Positions 31,490 through 42,984 of a DNA stretch of 64,000 bases are shown here, piece by piece. The stretch is from Zea mays. Its lineage: Eukaryota; Streptophyta; Magnoliopsida; Poales; Poaceae. Under the pieces are notes generated by a model that was not told the origin of the DNA, made no database searches, and saw only the letters and a program-made list of their open reading frames with translations. The position numbers and the translations under genes are program-made. Position 1 is the first letter of the stretch. Each line of letters opens with the position of its first letter. Where the stretch lies: assembly GCF_902167145.1 (NCBI RefSeq), contig NC_050102.1:6014850-6078849 (forward strand), in the 5' to 3' direction.

Positions 31490-31990
31490 GCGAGGTAAGC
31501 GAACAACTTGAAAGCATCTTAAGGGTAGAGGCGACGTAGCTGTTAGACGTTCGAAGTGTTGGTGCAGACCTCGCCTTGACTGTCGGCTAGTTCGTTTGTT
31601 CCGGGCTTCAGAACTTTGGTGATGACAAGCGGCCCTTCCCAGGGGTGCGTGTAGCCCCCGGGTGTCTCCAACAAGGGCTCGGGGTGCGGTGGTGGAGCTC
31701 CTTCCCATCTTCCAGCAAGACGAACGACTTGGCGCGCCGCGCCAACCGCCGAGCTTTGGCTCGGTCGAGGGGTAGCTCTCCTTGGTGGAGATATTGCAGG
31801 TACGGGGTCTGCCAGCTTCGATTAGGAGTGACCCCGCTTTGCTCCTCCTCGACGCGCAGTGCCTCGCCCTCGGGTGCCGAGGGTGCCTCGGGCCGAGCTG
31901 AGGGTGCCTCGGGCCATGCCGAGGATGCCTCGGACTGAGCCGAGGGTACCTCGGGCTGGGCCGAGGGTGCCTCGGGCTCGGGCGTGTCGT
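31490..31990 (-). pseudogene. Huck-like pol: RNase H/integrase linker and integrase C-terminus, most of integrase deleted
   Basis: Reading leftwards, a frame with a five-fold (P/S)EA(P/S)SA heptad precedes YLQYLHQGELPLDRAEARRL, the start of a gypsy integrase. The sequence then jumps directly to the end of integrase: PWEGPLVITKVLKPGTNELAD and LRRLYP, the GPY/F region. The catalytic core with its DDE residues is absent. A stop lies in the last part (SNV then TAG). The coding strand would have continued from RT, but RNase H is missing too. This makes the element unable to integrate itself. Confidence 0.8.
31881..31985 (-). repeat. 21-bp repeat, five copies, in the Huck-like pol linker
   Basis: Five units of GAGGGTGCCTCGGGCYGRGCY (31881, 31902, 31923, 31944, 31965), each 21 bp, so the reading frame is kept. 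On the minus strand they encode a seven-residue repeat of the type PEAPSAQ. Units differ by one to four bases. Confidence 0.92.
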
Positions 31991-34900
31991 CGACTTTGAC
32001 GGAGGGTTGATGCAGGTCTCGGGAGCAGGCTTCCGGGGGAACCGTTATTCGCCCCGAGGCGGTACAGAGGCAGGCCCCTTTCGCCGAGGTGCGGGATGAA
32101 AAGGCTCAGGGCCGCAAGACATCCCATGACTCTCTGTACGCCTTTCAAGTCCTTGATGGCCCCATGCTGGTGACGGCTGTGATCTTCTCCGGGTTGGCTT
32201 CGATGCCCCGCTCGGAGACGATGAATCCCAAGAGCATGCCCCGGGGTACCCCGAAGACGCACTTTTCGGGATTGAGCTTCACGCCTTTCGCCTTGAGACA
32301 TCGGAATGTCACTTCAAGGTCGGAAAGGAGGTCGGAGGCTCTCCTCGTCTTGACTATGATGTCGTCGACGTAGGCCTCGACCGTCCAGCCAATGTGTTCG
32401 CTGAACACATGGTTCATGCACCGCTGGTACGTCGCGCCCGCATTCCTCAAGCCAAACGGCATGGTGACATAGCAGTACATGCCGAAGGGTGTGATGAAAG
32501 AAATCGCGAGCTGGTCGGACTCTTTCACCCTGATTTGGTGATACCCGGAGTAGGCATCGAGGAAAGACAGGGTTTCGCACCCAGCAGTGGAATCCACGAT
32601 TTGATCGATGCGAGGCAGAGGGTAGGGAACCTTCGGACATGCTTTGTTTAGACCAGTGTAGTCTACATACATCCGCCATTTCCCTCCTTTCTTTCTCACA
32701 AGCACAGGGTTGGCAAGCCATTCGGGATGGAATACCTCTTTGATGAACCCTGCCACCATTAGCTTGTGGATCTCCTCACCTATGGCTCTGCGCTTTTCTT
32801 CGTTGAATCGGCACAGAGGCTGCTTGACGGGTCGGGCTCCGGCTCGGATATCCAGCGAGTGCTCGGCGACATCCCTCGGTATGTCGGGCATGTCCGAGGG
32901 ACTCCACGTGAAGACGTTGGCATTCGCGCGGAGAAAGTCGACGAGCACTGCTTCCTATTTGGGATCGAGCTCGGAGCCGATCCGGACTTGCTTGGAGGCG
33001 TCGTTGCTGGGGTCGAGGGGGATGGACTTAACCGTCTCCGCTGGCTCGAAGTTGCCGGCATGACGCTTCACGTCTGGCACCTCCTTAGAGAGGCTCTCCA
33101 GGTCGGCGATGAGGGCCTAGGACTCGGCGAGGGCCTCGGCGTACTCCACGTCGCATTCGAACGCGTGTTTGTACGTGAGGCCGACGGTGATGACCCCGTT
33201 GGGTCCCGGTATCTTGAGCTTGAGGTAGGTGTAGTTGGGGACGGCCATGAACTTCGCGTAGCATGGCCTTCCCAGTACCGCGTGGTAGGTTCCTCGGAAC
33301 CCGACCACCTCGAACGTCAGGGCCTCCCTTCGAAAGTTGGAGGGTGTTCCGAAGCAGACGGGAAGGTCGAGTTGTCCGAGGGGCTGGACGCGCTTCCCGG
33401 GGATGATCCCGTGGAAAGGCGCAGCGCCTGCCCGGACCGAGGACAGATCGACACGCAGGAGCCCGAGGGTCTCGGCATAGATGATGTTGAGGCTGCTGCC
33501 TCCATCCATGAGGACCTTGGTGAGCCTGACGTCGCCGATGACGGGGTCGACGACGAGCGGGTATTTCCCCGGGCTCGGCACGTGGTCGGGGTGGTCGGCT
33601 TGGTCGAAGGTGATGGGCTTGTCGGACCAGTCTAGGTAGACTGGCGCCGCCACCTTCACCGAACAGACCTCCCGACGCTCTTGCTTGCGGTGTCGAGCCG
33701 AGGCGTTCGCCGCTTGCCCACCGTAGATCATGAAGCAGTCGCGGACCTCGGGGAACTCTCCTTCCTGGTGATCTTCCTTCTTGTCGTCGTCGCGAGCCTT
33801 GCCACCCTCCGCGGGTGGCCCGGCCCTGTGGAAGTGGCGCCGAAGCATGACGCACTCCTCAAGGGTGTGCTTGACGGGCCCCTGGTGATAGGGGCACGGC
33901 TCCTTGAGCATCTTGTCGAAGAGGTTGGCACCTCCGGGGGGTTTCTGAGGGTTCTTGTACTCGGCGGCGGCGACAAGGTCCGCGTCGGCGGCATCGCGTT
34001 TCGCTTGCGACTTCTTCTTGCCCTTCTTCTTGGCGCCGCGCTGAGTTGACGCCTCGGGGGCATCTTCCGGTGGGTGGCCCTGGGGCTGCTTGTCCTTCCG
34101 GAAGATAGCCTCGACCGCCTCCTGGCCAAAGGCGAACTTGGTGGCGATGTCCATCAGCTCGCTCGCCCTGGTGGGGGTCTTGCGACCCAGCTTGCTCACC
34201 AGGTCGCGGCAAGTGGTGCCGGCGAGGAACGCGCCGATGACATCCGAGTCGGTGATGTTGGGCAGCTCGGTGCGCTGCTTCGAGAATCGCCGGATGTAGT
34301 CCCGAAGAGACTCTCCCGGCTGTTGCCGGCAGCTCTAGAGGTCCCAGGAATTCCCAGGGTGCACGTACGTGCCCTGGAAATTGCCGGCGAAGGCTTGGAC
34401 CAGGTCGTCCCAGTTGGAGATCTGCCCCGGAGGCAGGTGCTCCAACCAGGCGCGAGCGGTGTCGGAGGGGAACAGGGGGAGGTTGCGGATGATGAGGTTG
34501 TCATCGTCCGTTCCACCCAGTTGGCAGGCCAGCCGGTAGTCCGCGAGCCACAACTCCGGTCTCGTCTCCCCCGAGTACTTTGTGATAGTAGTCGGGGGTC
34601 GGAACCGGGTCGGGAACGGCGCCCGTCGTATGGCCCGGCTGAAGGACTGCGGACCGGGTGGTTCGGGCGAGGGACTCCGATCCTCCCCGCTGTCGTAGCG
34701 TCCTCCACGCCTGGGGTGGTAGCCTCGGTGCACCCTCTCGTCGAGGTGGGCCCGACGGTCGCGGTGATGGTGCTCGTTGACGAGGCGTCCCGGGGCCACA
34801 GGCGCTGTGTTGCGCGTGCGCCCGGTGTAGACCGAGGCTTCCCGCATGAATCGGGAAGTCGCAGCATGATGTTCCGAGGGGTACCCCTGCCTTCGGGAGG

Positions 34901-36194
34901 AGGAGCTCTCGGCCCGTCGGACCGCGGCGTCCTCCAGGAGATTCTTGAGCTCTCCCTGGATTCGCCGTCCCTCGGTGGTTGATGGCTCCGGCATCGCGCG
35001 GAGGAGCATTGCTGCTGCTGCCAGGTTCTGGCCAACCCCACTGGATGCGGGCGGCGGCCTCATCCTGACATCGTCGGCGATGCGGTGTTGGAAGCCCTGG
35101 GGTAGATGACGTATTTCTCCGGCCGGAGGTTGGCCCGCCCATGCCTGCCCGACGTCCTGGCGGATCGGCTCAAGCGCTCCTGCTCCCTCGTCGAGCCTGG
35201 CCTGCACCCCGCGGATTTGCTCGAGCTGTGGGTCATGGCCCCCCGCCTGAACGGGGACCACAGCTAGCTCCCATGGGATGTCAACGCGAGGCACCAGCCT
35301 AGGGAGATCACCGTCCCCCGGCATGCCGAGATGGTTGCCTTCGGAGGGACCCCATAGATCGACGTGGAAACATTCGCGGCTTGGGCCGCACTCCTCGTCG
35401 CCGAGGCTGCGGCTGCCGTCGGAACAGTCGGAAAGGCAGTAGTCGCATGCGGTCATGAAGTCCCGCATGGCACTGGGGTCGCCAAGTCCAGAGAAATCCC
35501 AACAGAAGTCGGGCTCGTCGTCTTCCTCGGACCCAGAGGGCCCGTAGGTCGAGACGTCCATCAGCCGGTCCCAGGGTGACCGCATACGAAATCCCAGAGG
35601 GTTCGGACTCGCCTCTACGAGAGTGTCCGCCAAAGCGAAGCCGCTTGGCGGGTCGAGGCTGAATCCGAAAGGCGTGAGATGAGAATCGGTCGGTACCTCT
35701 TGGTCGACGGGCGGTGATGAAGTCACGTCGGGGACTGACTGCACCGTCGTCTCAGGTACGAGGGTGACGTCCAGCAAGCCTTTCGCGAGCGTGCTGGCGT
35801 CGTCCGTTTGCTCGGGATTGGCGTGTCGCGGGGAGACGGCGCTCGTCTTCGTCTCAAACGCGGGGTCGATGCCCGACGCACCCCCCGTTGAGGTGCCGGC
35901 GCCGTCGACCCGCTCGACAGCCGATGAGGCGCTGCCTCCTGCTTGGCCTTGGTTGCCCCGCCTCCTCCTCCGTCGGCGGGGAAGAGGACGGGGTGAGCTC
36001 GAAGGTTGTTCTTCCACCACGCGGGGAAGACGTAGTCGATTCCGCCGCCAGCGGGCGGGTTGTCGGCCGCCATTGTCGCTGTCGCACAGCGGTGGAAGGA
36101 GTATCATGTCGTAGCCGCCATCGAGGGACATGAACTCAAGACTCCCGAAACGGAGCACCGTTCTGGGCCGGAGAGGTTGCTGGAGACTGCCCAT
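31990..36194 (-). pseudogene. Huck-like gag-protease-reverse transcriptase polyprotein
   Basis: A single frame runs leftwards from MGSLQQPL (36194), about 60 bp after the 5' LTR. It has a low-complexity N-terminus, the retrotransposon gag domain (ITKYSGETRPELWL ... LPPGQISNWDDLVQAF, about 34600-34380), a Cys/His cluster (CPYHQGPVKHTLEEC), a protease with MDGGSSLNIIY, and RT with LDAYSGYHQIRV, MPFGLRNAGATYQ and the intact YVDD loop (EAYVDDIIVK). Three in-frame TAG stops interrupt it at 34335-34337, 33117-33119 and 32955-32957. A 1-base frameshift near 32160 puts the RT thumb in another frame. Otherwise the frame is well kept, so decay is mainly by point changes. The product would package and copy the element. 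Confidence 0.9.
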
Positions 36195-36235
36195 CTGGAG
36201 CTTGACGGGAAGCTGTTCGTCAACACGCAGCAGGC

Positions 36236-36253
36236 CCCTACCTGGCGCGCCAA
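36236..36253 (-). promoter_or_regulatory. Primer binding site of the Huck-like element
   Basis: On the minus strand the sequence TGGCGCGCCAGGTAGGGG begins two bases inside the 5' LTR. Position and the leading TGG fit a primer binding site. I do not assign the tRNA. Confidence 0.7.
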
Positions 36254-36254
36254 C

Positions 36255-37930
36255 TGTCGGTGTTTCGAGACCGGGGGGTCCCTGGGCCGACGAGTGAATG
36301 TCGCCGCGTGCCCCAGCCCAGATGGGTCGGCGCGAGGCCGAGCGCGAAGGGGGGAAGTGAGGTGGCCGGAGATGGGCGTGAGAGAGGTGGAAATCCCGCG
36401 ACCTTCGTGTTCGTCCCGCGCCCAGGTCGGGTGCGCTTGCAGTAGGGGATTACAAGCATCCACGCGGGAGAGGGAGCGAGCGGCCTCACGCGAGCGCCTG
36501 TCTCGTCCTTGTCCCCGCGCGGCCAACCCCCTCTAAGAGGGCCCTGGTCCTTCCTTTTACAGGCGTAAGGAGAGGATCCAGGTGTACCATGGGGGGTGTA
36601 GCAGAGTGCTACGTGTCTAGCGGAGGAGAGCTAGTGCCCTAAGTACACGCCATCGTGGCGGCCGGAGAGGTTTTGGCGCCCGGTTCGTGTGATGTCGTGG
36701 CCGTCGGAGGAGCGCCGGAACCTGGCGGAAGGACAGCTGTCGGGGCTGTCGAGTCCTTGCTGACGTCCTCTTGCTTCCTGTATGGGGGCGGAGAGCTGCC
36801 GTCGTCAGGGAGCGTGCGGGGCACCATCATTGCCTATCTGGCGGAGCGAGCCAGATGGGACGTCGGTCTTGTTCCCTGTAGCCTGAGTCAGGTTGGGGTA
36901 GGGTAATGATGGCGCCCCCCGTTGACGTGGCCGGCCCGCGCCCTAGGTTGGGCGATGTGGAGGCTCCTCCGAGGTCGAGGTTGAGTCCGTCTTCCGTGGC
37001 CGAGATCGAGTCCGAGCCCCTGGGTCGAGCGAGGCGGAGAATGTTGGCTGAGGCCAGGGCGGAGTTCGAGCCCTGGGGTCGGGCGAAGCGGAGTTCGTCG
37101 CCTTCTGGGGCTGAGCCCAAGTCCGAGCCCTGGGTCGGGCGGAGCGGAGTTTGCCGTCTTCCGGGGCTTAGCCCGAGTCCGAGCCCTGGGTCGGGCGGAG
37201 TGGAGTTCGCCGTCTTCCGGGGCTTAGCCCGAGTCCGAGCCCTGGGTCGGGCGGAGCGGAGTTCGCCGTCTTCCGGGGCTTAGCCCGAGTCCGAGCCCTG
37301 GGTCAGGCGGAGCGGAGTTCGCCGTCTTCCGGGGCTTAGCCCGAGTCCGAGCCCTGGGTCGGGCGGAGCGGAGTTCGCCGTCTTCCGGGGCTTAGCCCGA
37401 GTCCGAGCCCTGGGTCGGGCGGAGCGGAGTTTGCTATGGTGCCTGCGGCCGGGCCTGACTGCCTGTCAGCCTCACTCTGTCAAGTGGCATCGCAGTCGGA
37501 GCGGCGCAGGCGGCGCTGTCTTTCTGTCAGGCCGGTCAGTGGAGCGGCGAAGTGACGGCGGTCACTTCGGCTCTGTTGACTGAAGGGCGCGCGTCAGGAT
37601 AAAGGTGTCAGGCCACCTTTGCATTAAATGCTCCTGCGATTTGGTCGGTCGGCGCGACGATTTGGTCAGGGTTGCTTCTTGGCGAAGATAGGGCCTCGGG
37701 CGAGCCGGAAATATGTTCGCCATTGGAGGGGGGCCTCGGGCGAGGCGGAGATCCTCCAGGGTCGGTTGCCCTTGTCCGAGGCTAGGCTCGGGCGAGGCGT
37801 GATCGAGTCCCCCGAATGGACCGATCCCTGACTTAATCGCACCCATCAGGCCTTTGCAGCTTTACGCTGATGGGGGTTACCAGCTGAGAATTAGGAGCCT
37901 TGAGGGTACCCCTAATTATGGTCCCCGACA
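36255..37930 (-). repeat. 5' LTR of the Huck-like element (1676 bp)
   Basis: Near-identical to 16141-17815. It also has five 56-bp units (GTCTTCCGG at 37156, 37212, 37268, 37324, 37380). The minus-strand TATA box seen in the 3' LTR as TATAAAA is TGTAAAA here (36555-36561). Confidence 0.92.
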
Positions 37931-37935
37931 GGATG

Positions 37936-40502
37936 GGTCCCTTGCATTGTGAGAAGAGAGATAGCCCGCATTAAAGAATATCTTTTGAGTACAAAATTTG
38001 GGATGAGAAAAGGGTGGTGTTTTTAATGAATAATGTTTTCAAAAAGTGTATGACGAAGGGTATTCACCCTTATCACCTATTGGAGTGGGATAATCAGGGA
38101 CTCCCTGGTTTAGGGGAGGGCCTCAGGTGTTGGCTTAGCCAGGTTAGGTGTGAGCAGAAGGATTGTCCCCTCATATAAGGACCGGTTTGTCATCCTTAAC
38201 TACATGTACTCACGACAAGTACAACCACTCGGCACTGTATGGGCAGTCACTCAATCTGAACTCGTACGGTCCAAACCCCAGGGTAATGATGGCTAGGGAG
38301 CACCAGGAGGATAAGGAGGGGGAATGTTTTGTCCAGTTTGGACATGGCGGTGGCCAGACTCCTTCCGGTATAACCATTAAGGTAAGGACGTGCGAGGAAA
38401 GAAAGAGATCCGGATTTGGGTCTCATTGGCCATGAGACCGCAGATCCGGACTAGTGGGTAAAGTGTACCCCTCTGCGCAGAGTTCAAACCTATTCGAATA
38501 GTCCGTGTCCACTAGAATGGACGAGTCTGGTGTGGTATGACAATTAGTGTTTATGATCTCCGTAAACAGGGAAGTGTGTGTGTGGGTGTTTTTGGAAATG
38601 AAAGCAATGCCACGGGAGCGGGAAGCTTTGTGGTGGTTGAGTGTGAAAATGTGCTACTTCTTTCTTTGGGATAAAACCATCAAAGTATTGCCTGTCTCTA
38701 AAAAAGAAGAGCGACTTCAACTCCACCATACCAAGCATGTATTATATAGGTCCCTCTCTCTTTACGAGCGGGATGGGCTTGCGGAATACCTAGTGTATTC
38801 ACCCAGATTTATTTATATTTTTCAGCAGCTGAAGACTTCTTTTCTGTTATGCTCGACTAGAAGGGGGTTGTGTCTGCACCTAGTCTGCATGTGGCTTGGG
38901 CTAGTTGATCTTCCACTGTGCTTTGTATTCTAGGCTCGCTAGAGCTTGTACTTTGGTATTGTAATAACTTTTAATCGAACTCTGTACTATTTGAAGTAAG
39001 GGCCGCCTGGGCCCATTCAGGCCGCGGCGACGCGTGCCCACGCTCGGCTGGGCCGAAACCCCCCCGGGGCCCAGCTAACCGAGAACCCTTTTTTCCTTTT
39101 CTACTTTTTCTTTTCCTATTTTCATATATAAATGCATATATTGATATTTTATGCACCAAAAATAGTCTAAATAATTTATAGGGCACAAAATAATAATATT
39201 TAAAACTTTGCAGACTCCACTAAGCCACCATGGTTGATGTATTGTTCATTGCCTATTTTTGCTAGGAGAAGAGGGATCCGATCCTCCAGAAATTGTAGCT
39301 CCGGAAGAAGGGCAGGAACCCGACCTCTCCGAAATAGACCTTTCGTGCCAGGAGAACTTCGATGAAGGCAAATCCGTTCTTCCCTTGATGCATAAATTAC
39401 CTACTCTTTCTAGCACTACCTAAGCCGAGAATAAGGGTTGGGTCCCTTGCATTGTGAGAAGAGAGATGGCCCGCATTAAAGAATATCTTTTGAGTACAAA
39501 ATGTGGGATGAGAAAAGGGTGGTGTTTTAATGAATAATGTTTTCAAAAAGTGTATGACGAAGGGTATTCACCCTTATCACCTATTGGAGTGGGATAATCA
39601 GGGACTCCCTGGTTTAGGGGAGGGCCTCAGGTGTTGGCTCAGCCAGGTTAGTGTGAGCAGAAGGATTGTCCCCTCATATAAGGACCGGTTTGTCATCCTT
39701 CACTACCTGTACTCACGACAAGTACAACCACTCGAGACTGTATGGGTAGTCACTCAATCTGAACTCGTACGGTCCAAACACCAAGGTTATGATGGCTGGG
39801 GAGCACCGTGAGGATAAGGAGGGGGAATGTTTTGTCCAGTTTGGACATGGCGGTGGCCTGACTCCTTCCGGTATAACCATTAAGGTAAGGACGTGTGAGG
39901 AAAGAAAGAGATCCGGATTCGAGTTTCATTGGCCATGAGACCGTAGAGCCGGACTAGTGGGTAAAGTGTACCCCTCTGTGCAGAGTTCAAACCTATTCGA
40001 ATAGTCCGTGTCCACTAGAATGGACGAGTCTGGTGTGGTATGACAATTAGTGTTTATGATCTCCATAAACAGGGAAGTGTGTGTGTGGGTGTTTTTGGAA
40101 ATGAAAGCAATGCCATGGGAGCGGGAAGCTCAGTGGTGGTTGAGTGTGAAAATGTGCTACTTCTTTCTTTGGGGCAAAACCATCAAAGTATTGCTTGTCT
40201 CTGAAAAAGAAGAGCGACTTCAACTCCACCATACCAAGCATGTATTGTATAGGTCCCTCTCTCTTTACGTGTGGGATGGGCTTGCGGAATACCTAGTGTA
40301 TTCACCCAGATTTATTTATGTTTTTCAGCAGCTGAAGGCTTCTCTTCTGCTATGCTCGACTAGAAGGGGGTTGTGTCTGCACCCAGTCTGCCTGTGGCTT
40401 GGGCTAGTTGATCTTCCACTGTGCTTTGTATTCCAGGCTCGCTAGAGCTTGTACTTTGGTATTGTAATAACTTTTATTCGAACTCTGTACTATTTGAAGT
40501 AA
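37936..40502 (+). repeat. Tandem duplication inside the chromovirus-type LTR (B, A', B')
   Basis: B is 37936-39002, A' is 39003-39433 (copy of 15725-16140), B' is 39434-40502. Both B copies start GGGTCCCTTGCATTGTGAG and end CTATTTGAAGTAAGG. The copies differ by scattered single bases and small indels. They contain no gene; the frames over them are not conserved. B also occurs in reverse in the gypsy-2 LTR (52065-53130). Confidence 0.88.
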
Positions 40503-41330
40503 GGGCTGCACATTTCGAATGGACTTAATTCGGTCGAGATCTATCTCTATACCATGTTCATGAATGATAAATCCTAGGAACTTACTAGCCGACACTCCAA
40601 AAGCACATTTACACAGGTTCATTTTTAAACCATTCCGACACATTTTATCAAAGCCTTTGCTTAAATCAGCTATATGAGAACAAAACTCAGCTGATTTTAC
40701 TACAATATCGTTAATGTAAACTTCCACATTGTTTCCTAACAACTTGTGAAAGATCAAATTCATAGCCTTCTGATAAGTGGCACCGACATTTTTTAGACCG
40801 AACGTCATGACAACCCACTCAAATAAACCAATGAAGCCTAGACATATAAAGGTCGTTTTAGACACATCTTCTTCAACCATGAAGATCTAATTATATTCAG
40901 CATTTCCATCAAGAAAGCTATAATTCTATTTCTTGATGCATTATTAATCAACATATCGGCTATAGGCATAAAAATATTCATCTTTATGAGTTTCTCTATT
41001 TAAACTGCAGAAATCAATGCACACTCTAAGCTTACCAGATTCCTTCTTTTTCCACCGGCACAATATTATAGACCCACTCTACATATCTACAAGGTCTGAT
41101 GAAATTAGCTTCTAATAGCCGGTGAATTTCGTCCTTAATCCTAGGGAGTAAGTCTGGACAAAATGATCTTGGTCTTTGCTTGAAAGGCCTGAAACTGGAT
41201 TTAATTTACACCGATGTTCCACTATCTCTTGGCTTAATCCTAGCATTTCAGTGTAATTTCAAGCAAAGAAATCAGAATATTCTTTTAATAAATCGATCAT
41301 TTCATCTCTAGGATCGACGTCTAGGGTCTT
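40503..41330 (-). pseudogene. gypsy-1 reverse transcriptase remnant
   Basis: The clearest frame, from 40880 leftwards, has WVVMTFGLKNVGATYQKAMNLIFHKLL, the active-site region VEVYINDIVVKS and the thumb sequence SASKFLGFIIHEHGIEID. The normal YIDD/YVDD loop is YIND here, so a metal-binding Asp is lost. The N-terminal half (about 40880-41330) is in other frames, with primer-grip-like remnants only. The frame stops at the junction with the LTR at 40502. It is non-functional. Confidence 0.85.
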
Positions 41331-42576
41331 GTTCAGAAAAGTTGGCTTTGAAGTGTTTCCATCTCCTATGTCGATATCCTCCAAAGGATCGGTCGGTGTA
41401 AATCATGTTGTAACTTGTTGAGATCTCTAAATTCTTGTATTGTGCTTCCTTCGGAGGAATTAGATGCCTTTTATGTGTTTGCAGACTGTCCGGTCTCAAA
41501 GGCTGGACAATCTGCGACATTGGACTTGTGTTGCGACACTCTCTAGCAGCAGTCGAACTATCCAGTCTTAGGGGTCGGACTGTCCTGGAAGGGGCTGGAC
41601 CGTCCGGCCTCAGAAGCCGGACTGTCCACGATAGGAACTGAGCCCAACTAATCTTCACGTTTACCTCGAACCGTCTAGGCTTGGGGGGCAAACTGTCCGC
41701 GATCTGGAGTATGTTCCTTTTGGATGTACACATTATTTAAACTTTACTTTGCATGAAGTCTTTCCTATCTATGCTTATGAATTTATAATCAGAAAAATCA
41801 ACTCCTATGTGACATGTGGCAGTCTCATAGGTCCAAAGTACAGGAGCATCGACCATGACAATGCATGCCAATGCATCAACATGTACTTGTTATATTTCGT
41901 CGCCTACCCATTGCAACAACATTTGATGTAAAGTAGAAGATACACATTGATTTGCATGGATCCAATCTCTAACTAAGATTAGACTATAATTTCCTTCTAC
42001 ATCGACGACGAAGAATGCAACAAGAGTCTTAGTCTCGATGGTTAACTCAACGAATGTGACTCCCTTGGCTTTAATCGAACTGTCGGTCCCAACATCGCAG
42101 AGCATCATTTTGGTCTTGACTAGTTCATCATCCTACTTCCCTAATTTTCTATACAATGAGTAAGGCATTAAATTCACGGTCACCCCTCCATTTACCAACA
42201 TTTTAGCAATCGGTATTCCATCAATGTGACCACGTACAAAGAGCGGCTTTAAATGGTTGACCAATTCTTTTACCTTAGTGAAGGTGGCTTCTTTAGAAAC
42301 AAAATCGAATTGAGCAATGGTAGTTTCATCATCACCAATAATAGTACAATCGGTTGAGAACATAATAACATTTACATCCACACCTGGATGTTCTGGCATG
42401 GCTCCGTAGTCGACCAAGTCCTCTCCTAGCAGGTTGTCCTCCTCGGTATTATCTTCCTCCATAGGTGTTGGCGCGTCGCCGTAGGCATTCTGGCGTGGCG
42501 CGGATGGTCCGAACTCGAGGGTCGAACGGTCCGCGATAGATGCAGACGGTCTGGCTTTAAAAGCCGGACTGCCCAC
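41331..42576 (-). pseudogene. gypsy-1 protease region
   Basis: From 42576 leftwards the frame contains VRGHIDGIPIAKMLVNGGVTVNLMPYSLYRKLG, a Ty3/gypsy aspartic protease, with VNGG in place of the usual VDGG, so the catalytic Asp is changed to Asn. The frame breaks at 42133 and continues in 42108-41890 with the second half (TKTLVAFFVVDVEGNYSLILVRDWIHANQC), where the family has ILGRDWIHA. A linker to RT follows with no clear domain. The protein would have cut the polyprotein; this copy cannot. Confidence 0.82.
41440..41720 (-). repeat. GGACNGTCCG-rich linker of gypsy-1
   Basis: The motifs GACTGTCCGG, GGACCGTCCGG, CGGACTGTCC and CAAACTGTCCGCG recur every 30-50 bp. Similar motifs occur at 42490-42580, 14065-14150 and in the 3' LTR (8195-8280). 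On the coding strand this stretch lies between protease and RT. Confidence 0.65.
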
Positions 42577-42984
42577 CCTACCAGTAGAGAGCTATGCAGC
42601 TATTGTCTTGTTCTTTGTCTTTGTAGCCGTTTGATTTGTTTCGACGGCCTTTGGCTTCCATCTCTTTTGCGGTGGTGGGTACTGCGGATGTGTATCATTA
42701 AGTATTTTTTTATTTTTTCTTTTTTCTTGCTATCAGACGCTGCAATTTACGCTATTGAGACCGTGACAGTTTCGATGAGCCCCATCGGGGAATGGAGTAA
42801 TTTGGGTCGGCTATTTTGCTGGCTGCTCCCTTGTCTTCTTCCTCGCCTATATTGATTGATTTACCAAAAATCATCAGCCCTTCATTGTTTCGCTGCGTGA
42901 CGACATCTGTTGTGCCTATTTTGATGATGTCCCCTTTTGTCGTTCTCTTGGTGGTTGTAGATATTTTCTCTCTATGTCCCCTAC
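42577..42984 (-). other. gypsy-1 region between protease and 5' LTR
   Basis: Some 400 bp of mixed sequence with a T-rich part (42700-42740). I find no gag domain, no zinc knuckle and no primer binding site, so gag seems deleted or unrecognisable. Confidence 0.5.

Larger units (their letters stand above)
16141..37930 (-). mobile_element. Huck-like Ty3/gypsy retrotransposon (Tat lineage), split by copia-1
   Basis: Two LTRs, 16141-17815 and 36255-37930, both start TGTCGGYGTTTCGAGACC and end GGTCCCCGACA, with target duplication GGATG at 16136-16140 and 37931-37935. A primer-binding-like sequence (coding strand TGGCGCGCCAGGTAGGGG) adjoins the right LTR, so the element reads on the minus strand. 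It encodes gag-protease-RT (32150-36194), a truncated integrase end, and an antisense plus-strand gene (28180-31071). Without copia-1 it is about 12.9 kb. RNase H and most of integrase are deleted. LTR sequence and the antisense gene point to the maize Huck family. Confidence 0.88.
14484..40502 (+). mobile_element. Chromovirus-type LTR in gypsy-1, internally duplicated and split by the Huck-like element
   Basis: It begins TGTAACATCCCAATTTT, the same start as the gypsy-2 LTR (54828 reading leftwards), and shares with it a TATA region, an A block (15725-16140) and a B block (37936-39002). After B the A block comes again (39003-39433) and then B again (39434-40502), so A-B is a tandem duplication of about 1.5 kb. 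Compared with the gypsy-2 LTR, the last roughly 60 bp before the CA end are missing. No target duplication is seen: TCAAG on the left, GGCTG on the right. No gag or pol belongs to it. It is best read as a truncated solo LTR. Confidence 0.72.

Noticed and set aside
32710..34982. Long plus-strand frames opposite the Huck-like gag-protease-RT
   Set aside because: Shadows of the GC-rich minus-strand polyprotein. No recognisable domain in the plus frames.
38547..40445. Frames of about 130 codons in the two B copies
   Set aside because: They differ between copies and lie within LTR sequence. No domain.
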